A stretch of DNA of 56,659 bases from Candidatus Competibacteraceae bacterium (GTDB lineage: Bacteria > Pseudomonadota > Gammaproteobacteria > Competibacterales > Competibacteraceae): NCBI GenBank assembly GCA_003989075.1, contig RXIX01000008.1, positions 1 through 56,659 of the forward strand, in the 5' to 3' direction. The notes under the pieces are model-generated. The model was not told the DNA's origin, searched no databases, and saw only the letters and a list, made by a program, of their open reading frames with translations. Position numbers and translations under genes: made by a program. How positions within the stretch are numbered: the first letter of the stretch is position 1; each line of letters opens with the position of its first letter. Below are positions 7,841 through 16,190 of this stretch, piece by piece.

Positions 7841-7867
7841 GTCATACCTGCGAAAGCAGGTATCCAG
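7841..7867. repeat. dRS3-like hairpin, variant copy
   Basis: GTCATACCTGC-GAAA-GCAGGTATCCAG is a variant of the ATTCCC/GGGAAT hairpin, with ATACC/GGTAT arms. It lies directly before the tandem array. Confidence 0.7.
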
Positions 7868-7869
7868 TC

Positions 7870-8203
7870 AGCAGTGCAGTGCATCGCTGGATTCCCGCAT
7901 GCGCGGGAATGACGAAAAGCAATGGTCAGCAGTGCAGCACATCACTGGATTCCCGCATGCGCGGGAATGACGAAAAGCAATGCTCAGCAGTGCAGTGCAT
8001 CGCTGGATTCCCGCATGCGCGGGAATGACGAAAAGCAATGCTCAGCAGTGCAGTGCATCGCTGGATTCCCGCATGCGCGGGAATGACGAAAAGCAATGCT
8101 CAGCAGTGCAGTGCATCGCTGGATTCCCGCATGCGCGGGAATGACGAAAAGCAATGCTCAGCAGTGCAGTGCATCGCTGGATTCCCGCATGCGCGGGAAT
8201 GAC
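7870..8203. repeat. Tandem array: six copies of a 58-bp hairpin-bearing unit
   Basis: Units begin with AGCAGTGCAG at 7870, 7928, 7986, 8044, 8102 and 8160, an exact 58-bp period; the last is truncated. Each holds the hairpin ATTCCCGC-ATGC-GCGGGAAT. The second copy has a few substitutions (CACATCACT for TGCATCGCT) while the rest are virtually identical, which indicates recent unequal duplication. The hairpin is the same as in the single elements at 13357, 13421, 18371 and 18431. The array lies just 3' of rfaH. There are no variable spacers, so it is not CRISPR. Confidence 0.95.
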
Positions 8204-8218
8204 AACGGCGCTTAGGGC

Positions 8219-8746
8219 CTAGGCCCGCTCCAGATGATCCACCGCCATTGGCAGCGCATGCACCTGCCCGAGCAGCCGCAACAACACCAGCGCCCGCTGC
8301 GCCCCATCCTGGCTCAACAACTCCGCCTCGCAACCCATGAACGGCCCCTGCAGAATCCGCACCTGGCAGCCCGGCGGCAAGGGCGACGGCAACTCCAGCA
8401 CCCCCGCCCCATCCCCACACAAACGCTCCAGCTCCGTAATTACAGACGCAGGCACCGGCTGCAGGCGCCCACCAAAGCGCACCAGACCCACCACCCCGCG
8501 CGTCGAACGCACCGGCGCCAGATGATCCGCACCCAGCACCGCCCGCAAAAACAGATAACGCGGAAACAGCGCCTCCACCACATCCCGCCATTGCCCGCGC
8601 TGCCGCACCCGCCGACGCACCTGCGGCAGAAACACCACATAACCCTGCCGCTGCAACTGCTCCAGGGCTTCCGCCTCCCGGCGCGGCTTACTGTACACCG
8701 CGAACCAATGCCCCAACGCAGCGGAATCCTGCAGAATCTCAGCCAT
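8219..8746 (-). CDS. rfaH: Transcription antitermination factor RfaH
   Basis: A NusG-family protein of 175 residues. The N-terminal NGN domain starts HWFAVYSKPRREAEALEQLQ and includes YVVFLPQ, LFPRYLFLRA and VRSTRGVVGLVRFGG, all typical of RfaH rather than NusG. The C-terminal part (GCQVRILQGPFMGCEAELL) is the KOW domain. RfaH binds RNA polymerase paused at ops sites, blocks Rho-dependent termination and couples transcription to translation in long surface-polysaccharide operons. The start at 8744-8746 is chosen because upstream codons run into the dispersed repeat at 8775. An ops-like site is present at the head of the nearby sugar operon, giving a plausible local target. Confidence 0.93.
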   Translation of the reverse strand: MAEILQDSAALGHWFAVYSKPRREAEALEQLQRQGYVVFLPQVRRRVRQRGQWRDVVEALFPRYLFLRAVLGADHLAPVRSTRGVVGLVRFGGRLQPVPASVITELERLCGDGAGVLELPSPLPPGCQVRILQGPFMGCEAELLSQDGAQRALVLLRLLGQVHALPMAVDHLERA

Positions 8747-8774
8747 CAGCAACCTCACAACCGTGTACCGACTC

Positions 8775-8815
8775 TCGCACTCTCCCACCGGGAGAGGGCC
8801 GGGGTGAGGGCGCAC
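8775..8815. repeat. GGGAGAGGG hairpin repeat, copy 3
   Basis: CTCTCCC-ACC-GGGAGAG followed by GGCCGGGGTGAGGGCGCA. The flanks (GTGTA...CT before, CACCGCCTG...AAAGGCCA after) match the copy at 7752, so both are ends of the same roughly 85-bp dispersed element. It lies between the divergent rfaH and cyclic-nucleotide-binding genes. Confidence 0.7.
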
Positions 8816-8947
8816 CCTCTCCCGCACCGCCTGCAAAAGGCCAAGTTAAAAGCACACCGCCTGCCAAGCAACTGTCCCCGCCCGGCAAAGTCGGCTACAC
8901 TGGCTAACGTTTTTTGCTCCGCCCAAACCGCCTGCGAGACCCCGCCC

Positions 8948-9310
8948 ATGGCCGAATCCGATCTAACCAGGCACCTTGAACAGCAGCGTCCCTTCAGCGC
9001 CGGCCAGATCATCTTCCGTCAAGGCGAACCTGGCGACCATATGTACATTATCGCCGACGGCCAGGTCGACCTCTCCGTTGATCACCAACCCCTGGTCACC
9101 ATCGGCCCTGGCGGAATTTTTGGTGAAATGGCCCTGATCGACAACCACCCGCGCAGCGCCACCGCCACCGCCCGTGACGACTGCCTGCTTGTCGTCATCG
9201 ATCGCGCCCACTTCCTCACCCTGATCCAGAAAACCCCCCTGTTCGCCCTGCAGGTGATGCGGGTGATGGCAGAACGACTGCGCCGCAGCACCCAGCAACC
9301 GCGCAGCTAG
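8948..9310 (+). CDS. Single-domain cyclic nucleotide-binding (CAP_ED) protein
   Basis: A 120-residue protein consisting of one cNMP-binding beta-roll. It has FSAGQIIFRQGEPGDHMYII, a GQVDL turn and the phosphate-binding cassette FGEMALIDNHPRSATATA with its conserved Glu and Arg, followed by the C-helix. There is no DNA-binding domain, membrane segment or kinase domain, unlike CRP. The small size suggests it acts as a regulatory subunit or binds a partner. It is divergent from rfaH and 59 bp upstream of the ATP-grasp gene in the same direction. Ligand (cAMP, cGMP or none) cannot be told from the sequence. Confidence 0.88.
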   Translation: MAESDLTRHLEQQRPFSAGQIIFRQGEPGDHMYIIADGQVDLSVDHQPLVTIGPGGIFGEMALIDNHPRSATATARDDCLLVVIDRAHFLTLIQKTPLFALQVMRVMAERLRRSTQQPRS

Positions 9311-9369
9311 CCAGCTCACTCCCGGGAACACGACCCTCTCTTCCCGTCGCTTCACCGCGTGGAGACCCC

Positions 9370-11913
9370 ATGACTGACGCCACCGCCGCCCGCCTCGACA
9401 GCACCGCGTTCGCCGGCAGCCCGCTATTGGCCGACTACCGCTATCCTGCCGCCGGCTACGACGAAATGTACGCGGCATCCGGCGAACTGCGGCCACACTG
9501 GCGGCCCCTGATCCAAACCCTGGACGAACTCGGCGGCGAAGAACTGGAAAACCGCCACGCCGAAGTCCAGCGCCTGCTGCAGATCGATGGCGTCACCTAC
9601 AACACCTACGACGACCCGCGCGGCTCACCGCACCTGTGGATGGTTGATCCAATCCCGCTGCTGATGACCGGCGAGGAATGGAGTAGCCTGGCCGGTGGCC
9701 TGGAACAGCGCGCCCGCCTGATCAATGCCCTGCTCGCTGATCTGTATGGCCCGCGCCTGAGCATCCGCCGTGGCTGGCTGCCCCCGGAACTGATCTACGC
9801 CCATCCCGGTTTCCTGCCTGCCTGCCACCGCTCGTTGCCCGACGGCTGCCGCTGGCTGACCTTCTACGGCGTCGATCTGGCCCGTGGCCCGGATGGCGTG
9901 ATGCGCGTCTACGGCGACCGCAGCCAATCCCCTTCCGGCGCCGGCTATACCCTGGAAAACCGCATCATTCTGGCGCGCGCCCTGCCCATGCTGTACCGCG
10001 ACGCACCCTTGCGCCGCCTGGCCACCTTCCTGGAAACCGAGCGCACCACCCTGGCCGGCATGGCCCGCCACAACCCCGACAACCCGCATGTGGTGCTGCT
10101 TACCCCCGGCCCGAACAGCCCGGTCTATTTCGAACATGCCTATCTGGCCAACTACCTGTCGCTGAGCCTGGTCGAGGGCGAGGATCTGGTGGTGCGCGAT
10201 GGCCGGGTCTGGCTGAAAACCCTCGGCGGCCTGCGCCCGGTCGATGTCATCCTGCGCCGGGTCATCGATACCTTCTGCGACCCGCTGGAACTGCGCGGCG
10301 ACTCGCTGCTCGGCGTGCCCGGCCTGCTGCAGGCAGTGCGCGGCGGCCACGTCGCCATCGCCAATGCCCTGGGCAGCAGCATCATCGAGAATCCTGGTCT
10401 GGCGGTGTTCCTGCCGCAGCTGTGCCAGCAACTGCTCGGCGAGGATCTGCGCCTGCCCTCGCTGCACACCTGGTGGTGCGGCAATCCCAGCGAACGCAGC
10501 CATGTCCTGGCCCATCTCGATACCCTGGTGGTGCGCTCGATCCTGCCTGGCGGCACGTATTGGGAAGGCACCCTGCTCGACAAGGCCAGCCGCGCCCGCC
10601 TCATCGAACGCATCCAGGCCGCCCCGCACCTGTTCGTTGCCCAGGAACCGCCACCGCTGTCCACCGCGCCGGTGCTGGACAATGGCCGCCTGGTACCGCG
10701 TCCGGTGATGCTGCGCGGCTTTGCCGTCGCCGAGGGCGAGGGCTACCGGGTGATGCCCGGCGGCCTGGCGCGCATCTCCTCAGGACTCGATACCCTGCAG
10801 GCCGCGCTGCAAAAGGGCGGCATCAGCAAGGATTGGTGGGTACTGGCACCGACCCCGCAGCGCCACGTCAGCCTGCTGCGGCAGAGCTACGGGCCGATCA
10901 TGGCCACCCGCGACGGCAGCGACCTGCCCAGCCGGGTCGCCGATAATCTGTTCTGGCTTGGCCGTTACAGCGAACGCCTCGACGGCACGGCGCGCCTGCT
11001 GCGCGAAGCCTGCGGCCGGCTGCTGGAATGGGAACAGGACAACACCGACGAGCGTTGTCTGGATGATCTGCTGGAAGCGCTGGATATCGCCGTACCGCCG
11101 GTGGCTGAATCGCCACGGGCGCGCTTTTTCACCCTGCGTCAGGAACTGCTCAACCTGATCATCGACACCGAAGCGCCGGGCGGCCTGCCGCAACTGTTCA
11201 GCGGCCTGCTGCGCACCGGGCGCACGGTGCGCTCACACCTCGGCGATGACAGTTGGCGCCTGCTCAATCGCCTGCAGCAGCGCATCCTCGAACCGCCCTC
11301 CGGACTCGGTGCCCGGCAGGCCCGCGATCTGCTCGAAGATCAATCGATTCTGCTGGCGGCGTTCTGCGGCCTGAACAACGAAACCATGCCCCATCATCAG
11401 GGCTGGATGTTCTTCGACATTGGCCGCTATCTGGAACGGGTGCTGCGCACTCTGGACCTGTTCAAGCTGGCTTTTATCACCGCGCGCAATCCCGGCCTGC
11501 CATTGTGGGAAGTGGTGCTGACCATCACCGACAACATGACCGCCTATCGGCGCCGCTATCGTTCGGCACTGCACCCGACGGCCATTATCGATCTGCTGCT
11601 GTTCGACGAGGGCAACCCGCGTGCGGTTGGCTATCAGCTCTACCGGCTGCAGCGCAATATTGGCCGGCTGCAGCGGCCAAGCAGTTCGCCCTATCGCAGC
11701 GCCGAGGAACGCCTGATCCTGGAAGCGCTGACCATCCTGCGTCTGGCCGACATCGAAGCGCTCGCCACCCTGTCCAATGACAGTACCCGCTCCAGCGCCG
11801 AACTGACCCGGCTGCTTGATGCCCTGCAGGTGCCGCTGCTGAAACTGTCCGATGCCCTGACCCACAGCCACTTCAGCCATGCCGAGGTTCCGCGGCAACT
11901 GATCACCATGTAG
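9370..11913 (+). CDS. Circularly permuted ATP-grasp type 2 / alpha-E domain fusion protein
   Basis: An 847-residue two-domain protein. Residues about 1-500 match circularly permuted ATP-grasp proteins (DUF404/DUF407), with YDEMYAASGELRPHWRPL, ITYNTYDDPRG-like VTYNTYDDPRG, VDPIPLL, GVDLARGPDG, NRIILARALP and GSSIIENPGL. From about residue 518 (SRVADNLFWLGRYSERLDGT) begins an alpha-E (DUF403) helical domain. In many genomes the two are separate adjacent genes followed by a transglutaminase gene, as here. The trio has been proposed to form or modify peptide bonds, but its biological substrate is unknown. The transglutaminase gene starts 21 bp downstream, so they form an operon. Confidence 0.93.
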   Translation: MTDATAARLDSTAFAGSPLLADYRYPAAGYDEMYAASGELRPHWRPLIQTLDELGGEELENRHAEVQRLLQIDGVTYNTYDDPRGSPHLWMVDPIPLLMTGEEWSSLAGGLEQRARLINALLADLYGPRLSIRRGWLPPELIYAHPGFLPACHRSLPDGCRWLTFYGVDLARGPDGVMRVYGDRSQSPSGAGYTLENRIILARALPMLYRDAPLRRLATFLETERTTLAGMARHNPDNPHVVLLTPGPNSPVYFEHAYLANYLSLSLVEGEDLVVRDGRVWLKTLGGLRPVDVILRRVIDTFCDPLELRGDSLLGVPGLLQAVRGGHVAIANALGSSIIENPGLAVFLPQLCQQLLGEDLRLPSLHTWWCGNPSERSHVLAHLDTLVVRSILPGGTYWEGTLLDKASRARLIERIQAAPHLFVAQEPPPLSTAPVLDNGRLVPRPVMLRGFAVAEGEGYRVMPGGLARISSGLDTLQAALQKGGISKDWWVLAPTPQRHVSLLRQSYGPIMATRDGSDLPSRVADNLFWLGRYSERLDGTARLLREACGRLLEWEQDNTDERCLDDLLEALDIAVPPVAESPRARFFTLRQELLNLIIDTEAPGGLPQLFSGLLRTGRTVRSHLGDDSWRLLNRLQQRILEPPSGLGARQARDLLEDQSILLAAFCGLNNETMPHHQGWMFFDIGRYLERVLRTLDLFKLAFITARNPGLPLWEVVLTITDNMTAYRRRYRSALHPTAIIDLLLFDEGNPRAVGYQLYRLQRNIGRLQRPSSSPYRSAEERLILEALTILRLADIEALATLSNDSTRSSAELTRLLDALQVPLLKLSDALTHSHFSHAEVPRQLITM

Positions 11914-11934
11914 CCGAGGCCCAGCGCCACCGCC

Positions 11935-12903
11935 ATGAAGTACGCCATCACCCATCACACCGCCTACACCTACAGCAGTGGCGTAGCTCTGTGCCACAAC
12001 GAAGCGCGGCTGCTGCCACGGGAAACGCCCTGGCAACAGTGTGGCCTGAGTCAGGTGATCATTCAGCCGCGCCCGGCGCTCTCAGCGGAACGGATCGATT
12101 TCTTCGGCAACCGGGTGCTGTATTTCGCCGTTCAGGATATCCACCAGCGCCTGGAAGTCTCGGTCGCTACCCGGGTGCAGGTGCTTGATAACCGCCCGTT
12201 CGCGCCCGACAGCCCGTCGCCCCCCTGGGAACAGGCGCGGCAACAACTGCACGAGGACAGCGATGCGGACATGATTGAGGCGCGCCAGTTTGTGCTGAAC
12301 TCGCCGTTTGTGGCCAGCGCGGCCGCGTTTCGCGACTACGCCAGCACCAGTTTCAGCCCGGAGCGACCGCTGCTGGAGGCGATGGCCGATCTCAACCGGC
12401 GCATCAATCAGGAATTTACCTACGATCCGCACTTCACCACCGTGGCCACGCCACTGCATGAGGTGCTCAAGGAGCGGCGCGGCGTCTGCCAGGATTTCGC
12501 CCATTTGGCCATTGCCTGCCTGCGCTCGCTGGGTCTGGCGGCGCGCTATGTCAGCGGCTATCTGGAAACCCTGCCACCGCCCGGTCAACCGCGTCTGGTG
12601 GGCGCCGATGCCTCGCATGCCTGGCTGGCCATCTATGTGCCCGGCGCGGGCTGGGCCGAATACGATCCGACCAATAACTGCATGCCCGGCGAGCAGCACA
12701 TCACCCTGGCCTGGGGACGCGACTATGCCGACGTTGCCCCGCTCAAGGGGGTGATGACCGGCGGCGGCTCGCACACTCTGGAAGTGTCGGTCGATGTCGA
12801 GCCGCAGGAAGCGCGCGCAACGCCACCGGACGCGACAGCCGCCGCGACTGCGGCCACTATTGCTGCTGAGGCCACTGCGGCTACTGCGGCTACGCCTCCC
12901 TGA
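11935..12903 (+). CDS. Transglutaminase-like cysteine protease family protein
   Basis: A 322-residue protein of the bacterial transglutaminase N-terminal plus core family. The N-terminal beta domain starts MKYAITHHTAYTYSSGVALC. The core has the catalytic triad in RRGVCQDFAHLAIACLRSLG (Cys near 184), DASHAWLAIYVP (His near 227) and YDPTNN (Asp near 243). Such proteins act as peptidases or amide-forming enzymes and are regularly found beside ATP-grasp/alpha-E proteins. The last 30 residues are a simple Ala/Thr/Pro run not expected of the family, encoded by short GCC/ACT repeats. The stop codon region overlaps the 3' end of the convergent universal stress protein gene by 14 bp. Confidence 0.92.
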   Translation: MKYAITHHTAYTYSSGVALCHNEARLLPRETPWQQCGLSQVIIQPRPALSAERIDFFGNRVLYFAVQDIHQRLEVSVATRVQVLDNRPFAPDSPSPPWEQARQQLHEDSDADMIEARQFVLNSPFVASAAAFRDYASTSFSPERPLLEAMADLNRRINQEFTYDPHFTTVATPLHEVLKERRGVCQDFAHLAIACLRSLGLAARYVSGYLETLPPPGQPRLVGADASHAWLAIYVPGAGWAEYDPTNNCMPGEQHITLAWGRDYADVAPLKGVMTGGGSHTLEVSVDVEPQEARATPPDATAAATAATIAAEATAATAATPP

Positions 12904-13336
12904 TCCGCACCGCCAGCACGTCGCAGGGCGCGCCGTGCAGCACGGCGTTAGCGGTCGAACCCAGCAGCAGCGCCAGACCATGGCGGCCATGGCTGCCGAC
13001 CACGATCAGATCGACCGCATGCTCGACGGCTGCGCCGAGAATGCCTTCCTTGGTCGAGGAGGCATTGACCACCCACAGCTCGGCATCAGCCACACCAAGA
13101 CGCGCGGCCAGAGCCGCCAGCGCCGTTTGCGACTCATGCAGCAGCTTGGCATCGGGCAGTTCCGGCAGCACCGGCAGCAGCTCGTAGCCGCCACCGAGGC
13201 TGATATTCAGGTCTTCCACCACGTGAATCAGGCTCAGCCGCGCTCCATGCAGGCGGGCCATCGCGCAGGCCTTGGCCCCGACCTGCAGGGCGTCTTCGGA
13301 AAAGTCAGCGGCAAACAGCACATGTTGATAATTCAT
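12890..13336 (-). CDS. Universal stress protein, UspA family
   Basis: A 148-residue single Usp domain: MNYQHVLFAADFSEDALQVG at the N-terminus, HVVEDLNI strand, then the ATP-binding GxxGx9G(S/T) motif in VVGSHGRHGLALLLGSTANAVL near the C-terminus and CDVLAVRI as last strand. The Usp fold with this motif binds ATP or related nucleotides; the proteins are induced by stress and modulate survival, but the specific role here is unknown. The gene stands alone, convergent with the transglutaminase gene, with which it overlaps by 14 bp. A dRS3-like hairpin lies 21 bp before its start codon and may interfere with or end upstream transcription. Confidence 0.93.
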   Translation of the reverse strand: MNYQHVLFAADFSEDALQVGAKACAMARLHGARLSLIHVVEDLNISLGGGYELLPVLPELPDAKLLHESQTALAALAARLGVADAELWVVNASSTKEGILGAAVEHAVDLIVVGSHGRHGLALLLGSTANAVLHGAPCDVLAVRIREA

Positions 13337-13356
13337 CAGAATTCTCCGCGAGTTTC

Positions 13357-13384
13357 CTGGATTCCCGCCCTATGCGGGAATGAC
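13357..13384. repeat. dRS3-like hairpin
   Basis: CTGGATTCCCGC-CCTAT-GCGGGAATGAC, a single hairpin copy between the usp gene and the composite element that follows. Confidence 0.8.
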
Positions 13385-13400
13385 AGCCAGGCCACGATAC

Positions 13401-13513
13401 CAGGACTTTCGCTGACCTGACTTTTTCCGTCATACCCGCGAAAGCAGGTATCCATTCTGTTCAACACGCGACTGGATTCCCGCATACGCGGGAATGACGA
13501 AAAGCGCAAGTCC
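13401..13513. repeat. MITE-like composite element A (two hairpins, inverted ends)
   Basis: About 113 bp bounded by GGACTTTCGC on the left and GCGCAAGTCC on the right, which form an imperfect terminal inverted repeat. Inside are two hairpins: ATACCCGC-GAAA-GCAGGTAT and ATTCCCGC-ATAC-GCGGGAAT, with a spacer containing CATTCTGTTCAACACGCG. A related element in opposite orientation occurs at 18356-18529, matching over about 100 bp with few differences. It codes for nothing visible and looks like a non-autonomous mobile or dispersed element. Confidence 0.7.
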
Positions 13514-13605
13514 CGTATATTTAGAAAATCAATGAGCTGAAACACCAAGCGAACGTCCTGGATACTTCAGTGTAGAGGCTGGACCGGTGCTGCGGAGCCT
13601 GCCGC

Positions 13606-14133
13606 TCACGGCGCGGCCGCCTCCAGCGCGCCACGCAGAAATTCGCGGGTCTGCTCCTGGATCGGATCATCCGCCGGCAAGCGGCGCTGCGCTTCGCGCA
13701 GGGCACCAATGCCAAGCTTGATCTGCACCAGCCCCAGATTATGCAGGGTACGCACCTCATCGCGGCGGCGCAGCGCCTCACGATAGGCCCGCTCGGCGGA
13801 ATCCAGCCGGCCCTGCTCGGCATACAGATTGCCCAACTGAAACCAGGGCTCGGCATCGTTCGGCCGCGCCCGCGTCAATTGCAGGTAATAACCCTCAGCG
13901 ACATCCCAGCGCCCGGTTTCCACCGCCTGTCGGGCGCGCTCCTCGATGAAGGCGGGATCCGCCGGCTGCCGCGGTGTGGCGGGCGCAGACGCAGACGCAG
14001 CAGGCGCAGCAGGTGTGGATGTGGACGGCGGCGTAGGCACCGATGTAGACGGCGGTGCATTCAGATTGGCACAGCCGCTCAGCGCCAGGATACAGAGCAC
14101 GCCGGCCCCATGCCGCCTATCCCGCCGTGCCAT
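13606..14133 (-). CDS. TPR-repeat lipoprotein
   Basis: A 175-residue protein with a lipoprotein signal peptide (basic N-terminus, then LCILALSGC, the Cys being the lipidation site). A 40-residue Pro/Thr/Ser/Ala linker follows, then about three tetratricopeptide repeats ([53 protein letters not shown]). It is probably anchored in the outer or inner membrane with TPRs in the periplasm, mediating protein contacts. It overlaps the 3' end of ispG by 17 bp, so the two are translationally linked. In many gammaproteobacteria a TPR pilus lipoprotein (PilF/PilW) lies near ispG, but this one is downstream and shorter, so I do not call it PilF. Confidence 0.82.
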   Translation of the reverse strand: MARRDRRHGAGVLCILALSGCANLNAPPSTSVPTPPSTSTPAAPAASASAPATPRQPADPAFIEERARQAVETGRWDVAEGYYLQLTRARPNDAEPWFQLGNLYAEQGRLDSAERAYREALRRRDEVRTLHNLGLVQIKLGIGALREAQRRLPADDPIQEQTREFLRGALEAAAP

Positions 14134-15358
14134 AACGCCGCACTACGTATTCATCGACGATGCGCTGAAAGTCGGCCGCAATGGTGTCGCCCTTCAGGGT
14201 TACGGTCTTCTCGCCATCGACATACACCGGCGCCACCGGAATTTCACCCGTGCCCGGCAGACTGATGCCGATATTGGCCTGCTTGCTCTCGCCGGGACCA
14301 TTGACCACGCAGCCCATCACCGCCACTTTCAACGCCTCGACGCCCGGATAGCGGCTGCGCCAGACCGGCATCTGCTCACGCAGATAAGCCTGGATATCCT
14401 GCGCCAGATGCTGGAAATAGTCGCTGCTGGTACGGCCACAGCCGGGACAGGCCACCACCGCCGGCGTAAAGGCGCGCAGGCCCATTGATTGCAGAATTTC
14501 CTGAGCAACCTGCACTTCCTGACTGCGGCTGCCGCCCGGCTCCGGGGTCAGGGAAATGCGGATGGTGTCGCCGATGCCCTCCTGCAGCAGCACCGCCAGC
14601 GCGGCAGTCGAGGCCACAATGCCCTTGCTGCCCATGCCGGCTTCGGTCAAGCCCAGATGCAGAGGATAATCGCAGCGCGCCGCCAGCTTGCGATATACCG
14701 CGATCAGATCCTGCACGCCGCTCATCTTCACCGACAGAATGATACGGTCATGGCCCAGGCCGATCTCCTCGGCGCGCTGCGCGCTTTCCAGCGCCGACAC
14801 GATCATCGCCTCGTACATCACCTCGACCGCGGGGCGTGGCGCGGCCAGGCGGGCGTTTTCATCCATCAGCCGTACCGCCAGTTCCTGATCCAGACTGCCC
14901 CAGTTGACGCCAATGCGCACCGGCTTGGCATAGCGGCAGGCCATTTCCACAATCGTGGCGAACTGCTCATCCTTCTTGCGGCCACGCCCGACATTGCCCG
15001 GATTGATGCGGTACTTATCGAGCAGTTCGGCACAGGCCGGATATTTGCTCAGCAGACGATGCCCGTTGAAATGAAAATCACCAATCAGCGGCACCTGCAC
15101 GCCCTGGGCCTCCAGCATCTCGCGGATGCGCGGCACGGCAGCAGCGGCTTCCTCGGTATTTACGGTGATCCGCACCAGCTCGGAACCGGCCCGCGCCAGT
15201 TCGGCAACCTGGCTGGCAGTAGCGACCGGATCGGCGGTGTCGGTATTGGTCATGGACTGCACCACAATGGGCGCATTGCCGCCCACGGTGACCGTGCCGA
15301 CGCGCACAGCGACACAGGGCCGGCGCGATAGAGAGGCAGCAGCGGAATTCATCGGCAT
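14117..15358 (-). CDS. ispG: 4-hydroxy-3-methylbut-2-en-1-yl diphosphate synthase (flavodoxin)
   Basis: A 413-residue protein of the IspG/GcpE family. It shows [14 protein letters not shown] near the N-terminus, the TIM-barrel motifs [12 protein letters not shown] and [11 protein letters not shown], and the iron-sulfur ligands in [15 protein letters not shown] (Cys pair near 303-306) and [11 protein letters not shown] (Cys near 348). It uses a [4Fe-4S] cluster to convert 2-C-methyl-D-erythritol 2,4-cyclodiphosphate to HMBPP, the penultimate step of the non-mevalonate isoprenoid pathway. The product feeds undecaprenyl carriers used by the glycan locus. Length and motifs are normal. The TPR lipoprotein follows with overlapping ends. 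Confidence 0.97.
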   Translation of the reverse strand: MPMNSAAASLSRRPCVAVRVGTVTVGGNAPIVVQSMTNTDTADPVATASQVAELARAGSELVRITVNTEEAAAAVPRIREMLEAQGVQVPLIGDFHFNGHRLLSKYPACAELLDKYRINPGNVGRGRKKDEQFATIVEMACRYAKPVRIGVNWGSLDQELAVRLMDENARLAAPRPAVEVMYEAMIVSALESAQRAEEIGLGHDRIILSVKMSGVQDLIAVYRKLAARCDYPLHLGLTEAGMGSKGIVASTAALAVLLQEGIGDTIRISLTPEPGGSRSQEVQVAQEILQSMGLRAFTPAVVACPGCGRTSSDYFQHLAQDIQAYLREQMPVWRSRYPGVEALKVAVMGCVVNGPGESKQANIGISLPGTGEIPVAPVYVDGEKTVTLKGDTIAADFQRIVDEYVVRRYGTAG

Positions 15359-15396
15359 CCCTTAAAAAATGGCCCAATAGCGTGGCCGCGCGCGGC

Positions 15397-15942
15397 TCAA
15401 CGCAGAAACTCGCGGCTGATGGCGCGGAAGATGTCGGTGCCGGCCTGACGCAGCCATTCAAACACCACCATCTCCCGGCTGACCACCTGCACGCCGGCCG
15501 CACGCATCCGCTCCAGCGCCAACTGCACATCGCCCGGCGCCCGCGACGACACCGCATCCGCGACCAGATAGACCTCCTTGCCGGCGGCGCGCAGTTCCAG
15601 CGCGGTTTGCAGCACGCACACATGCGCCTCGATACCGACGATCACCACTTGCTCACGGTCCAGAGCATCGATGCGGCGCATGCAGCCCTGCTCGGCAGCA
15701 CAGGAAAAATGCAGCTTATCAACGAAGGCTTCCGCCGGCAGCAGTTCGCGGATCGCCGCCACCGTGCCGCCCAGACCCTGTGGATACTGCTCCGAGGCCA
15801 GCACCGGCACGCCCAGCCGTTGCGCGACACGGATCAGCCACACGCTATTGGCCACCACGCGCGCATTGTCATGCACGGCGGGCAGCAGCCGTTCCTGTAT
15901 ATCCACGACCAGCAAGGCCGAAGTCTCAAGTCTCATCAGCAT
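15397..15942 (-). CDS. Isochorismatase-family cysteine hydrolase (YcaC-like)
   Basis: A 181-residue alpha/beta hydrolase of the isochorismatase superfamily. The catalytic Asp is in LLVVDIQERLLPAV, the Lys in FVDKLHFSC and the Cys in VIVGIEAHVCVLQTALELRA, with the cis-peptide region just before it. This subgroup (YcaC and relatives) hydrolyses small amides or carbamates, but the substrate is seldom known. The start may be the first ATG (15942) or the one two codons later; an AGGCG precedes by 13 nt. It is separated from ispG by 38 bp on the same strand and may be co-transcribed with it. Confidence 0.9.
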   Translation of the reverse strand: MLMRLETSALLVVDIQERLLPAVHDNARVVANSVWLIRVAQRLGVPVLASEQYPQGLGGTVAAIRELLPAEAFVDKLHFSCAAEQGCMRRIDALDREQVVIVGIEAHVCVLQTALELRAAGKEVYLVADAVSSRAPGDVQLALERMRAAGVQVVSREMVVFEWLRQAGTDIFRAISREFLR

Positions 15943-16048
15943 CGGTCATTTCGCCTATGGCAATTCTGAATCCAATCCGCTCAACACTGCGTGAGCCGCC
16001 TAGGCCAAGCCAGTACGGCATGACCCGCAACACCCGTTAAATCACCCG

Positions 16049-16148
16049 TTCGCCCTGAGCCTGTCGAAGGGCAACACCCGTTAAATCACCCGTTCGCCCT
16101 GAGCCTGTCGAAGGGCAACACCCGTTCGCCCTGAGCCTGTCGAAGGGC
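16049..16148. repeat. Three copies of a 24-bp hairpin repeat (GCCCTGAGCCTGTCGAAGGGC)-type
   Basis: Copies of TTCGCCCTGAGCC-TGTCGAAGGGC start at 16049, 16093 and 16125, separated by AACACCCGT-type linkers with or without TAAATCACC. A fourth copy is at 26401-26424. The arms GCCCT/AGGGC can pair. This dispersed repeat is widespread in proteobacterial genomes. It occupies much of the 248-bp gap between the isochorismatase and DedA-PAP2 genes. Confidence 0.85.
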
Positions 16149-16190
16149 AAGCCGCGCACGGCCACCCTCACCGGCAAGCAACAGCGGCGC

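Noticed and set aside
7870..8203. CRISPR array
   Set aside because: The whole 58-bp unit is repeated including the would-be spacers; there are no variable spacers and no cas genes.
13606..14133. PilF/PilW pilotin for type IV pili
   Set aside because: It is too short, has few TPRs and lies downstream rather than upstream of ispG; kept as a generic TPR lipoprotein.
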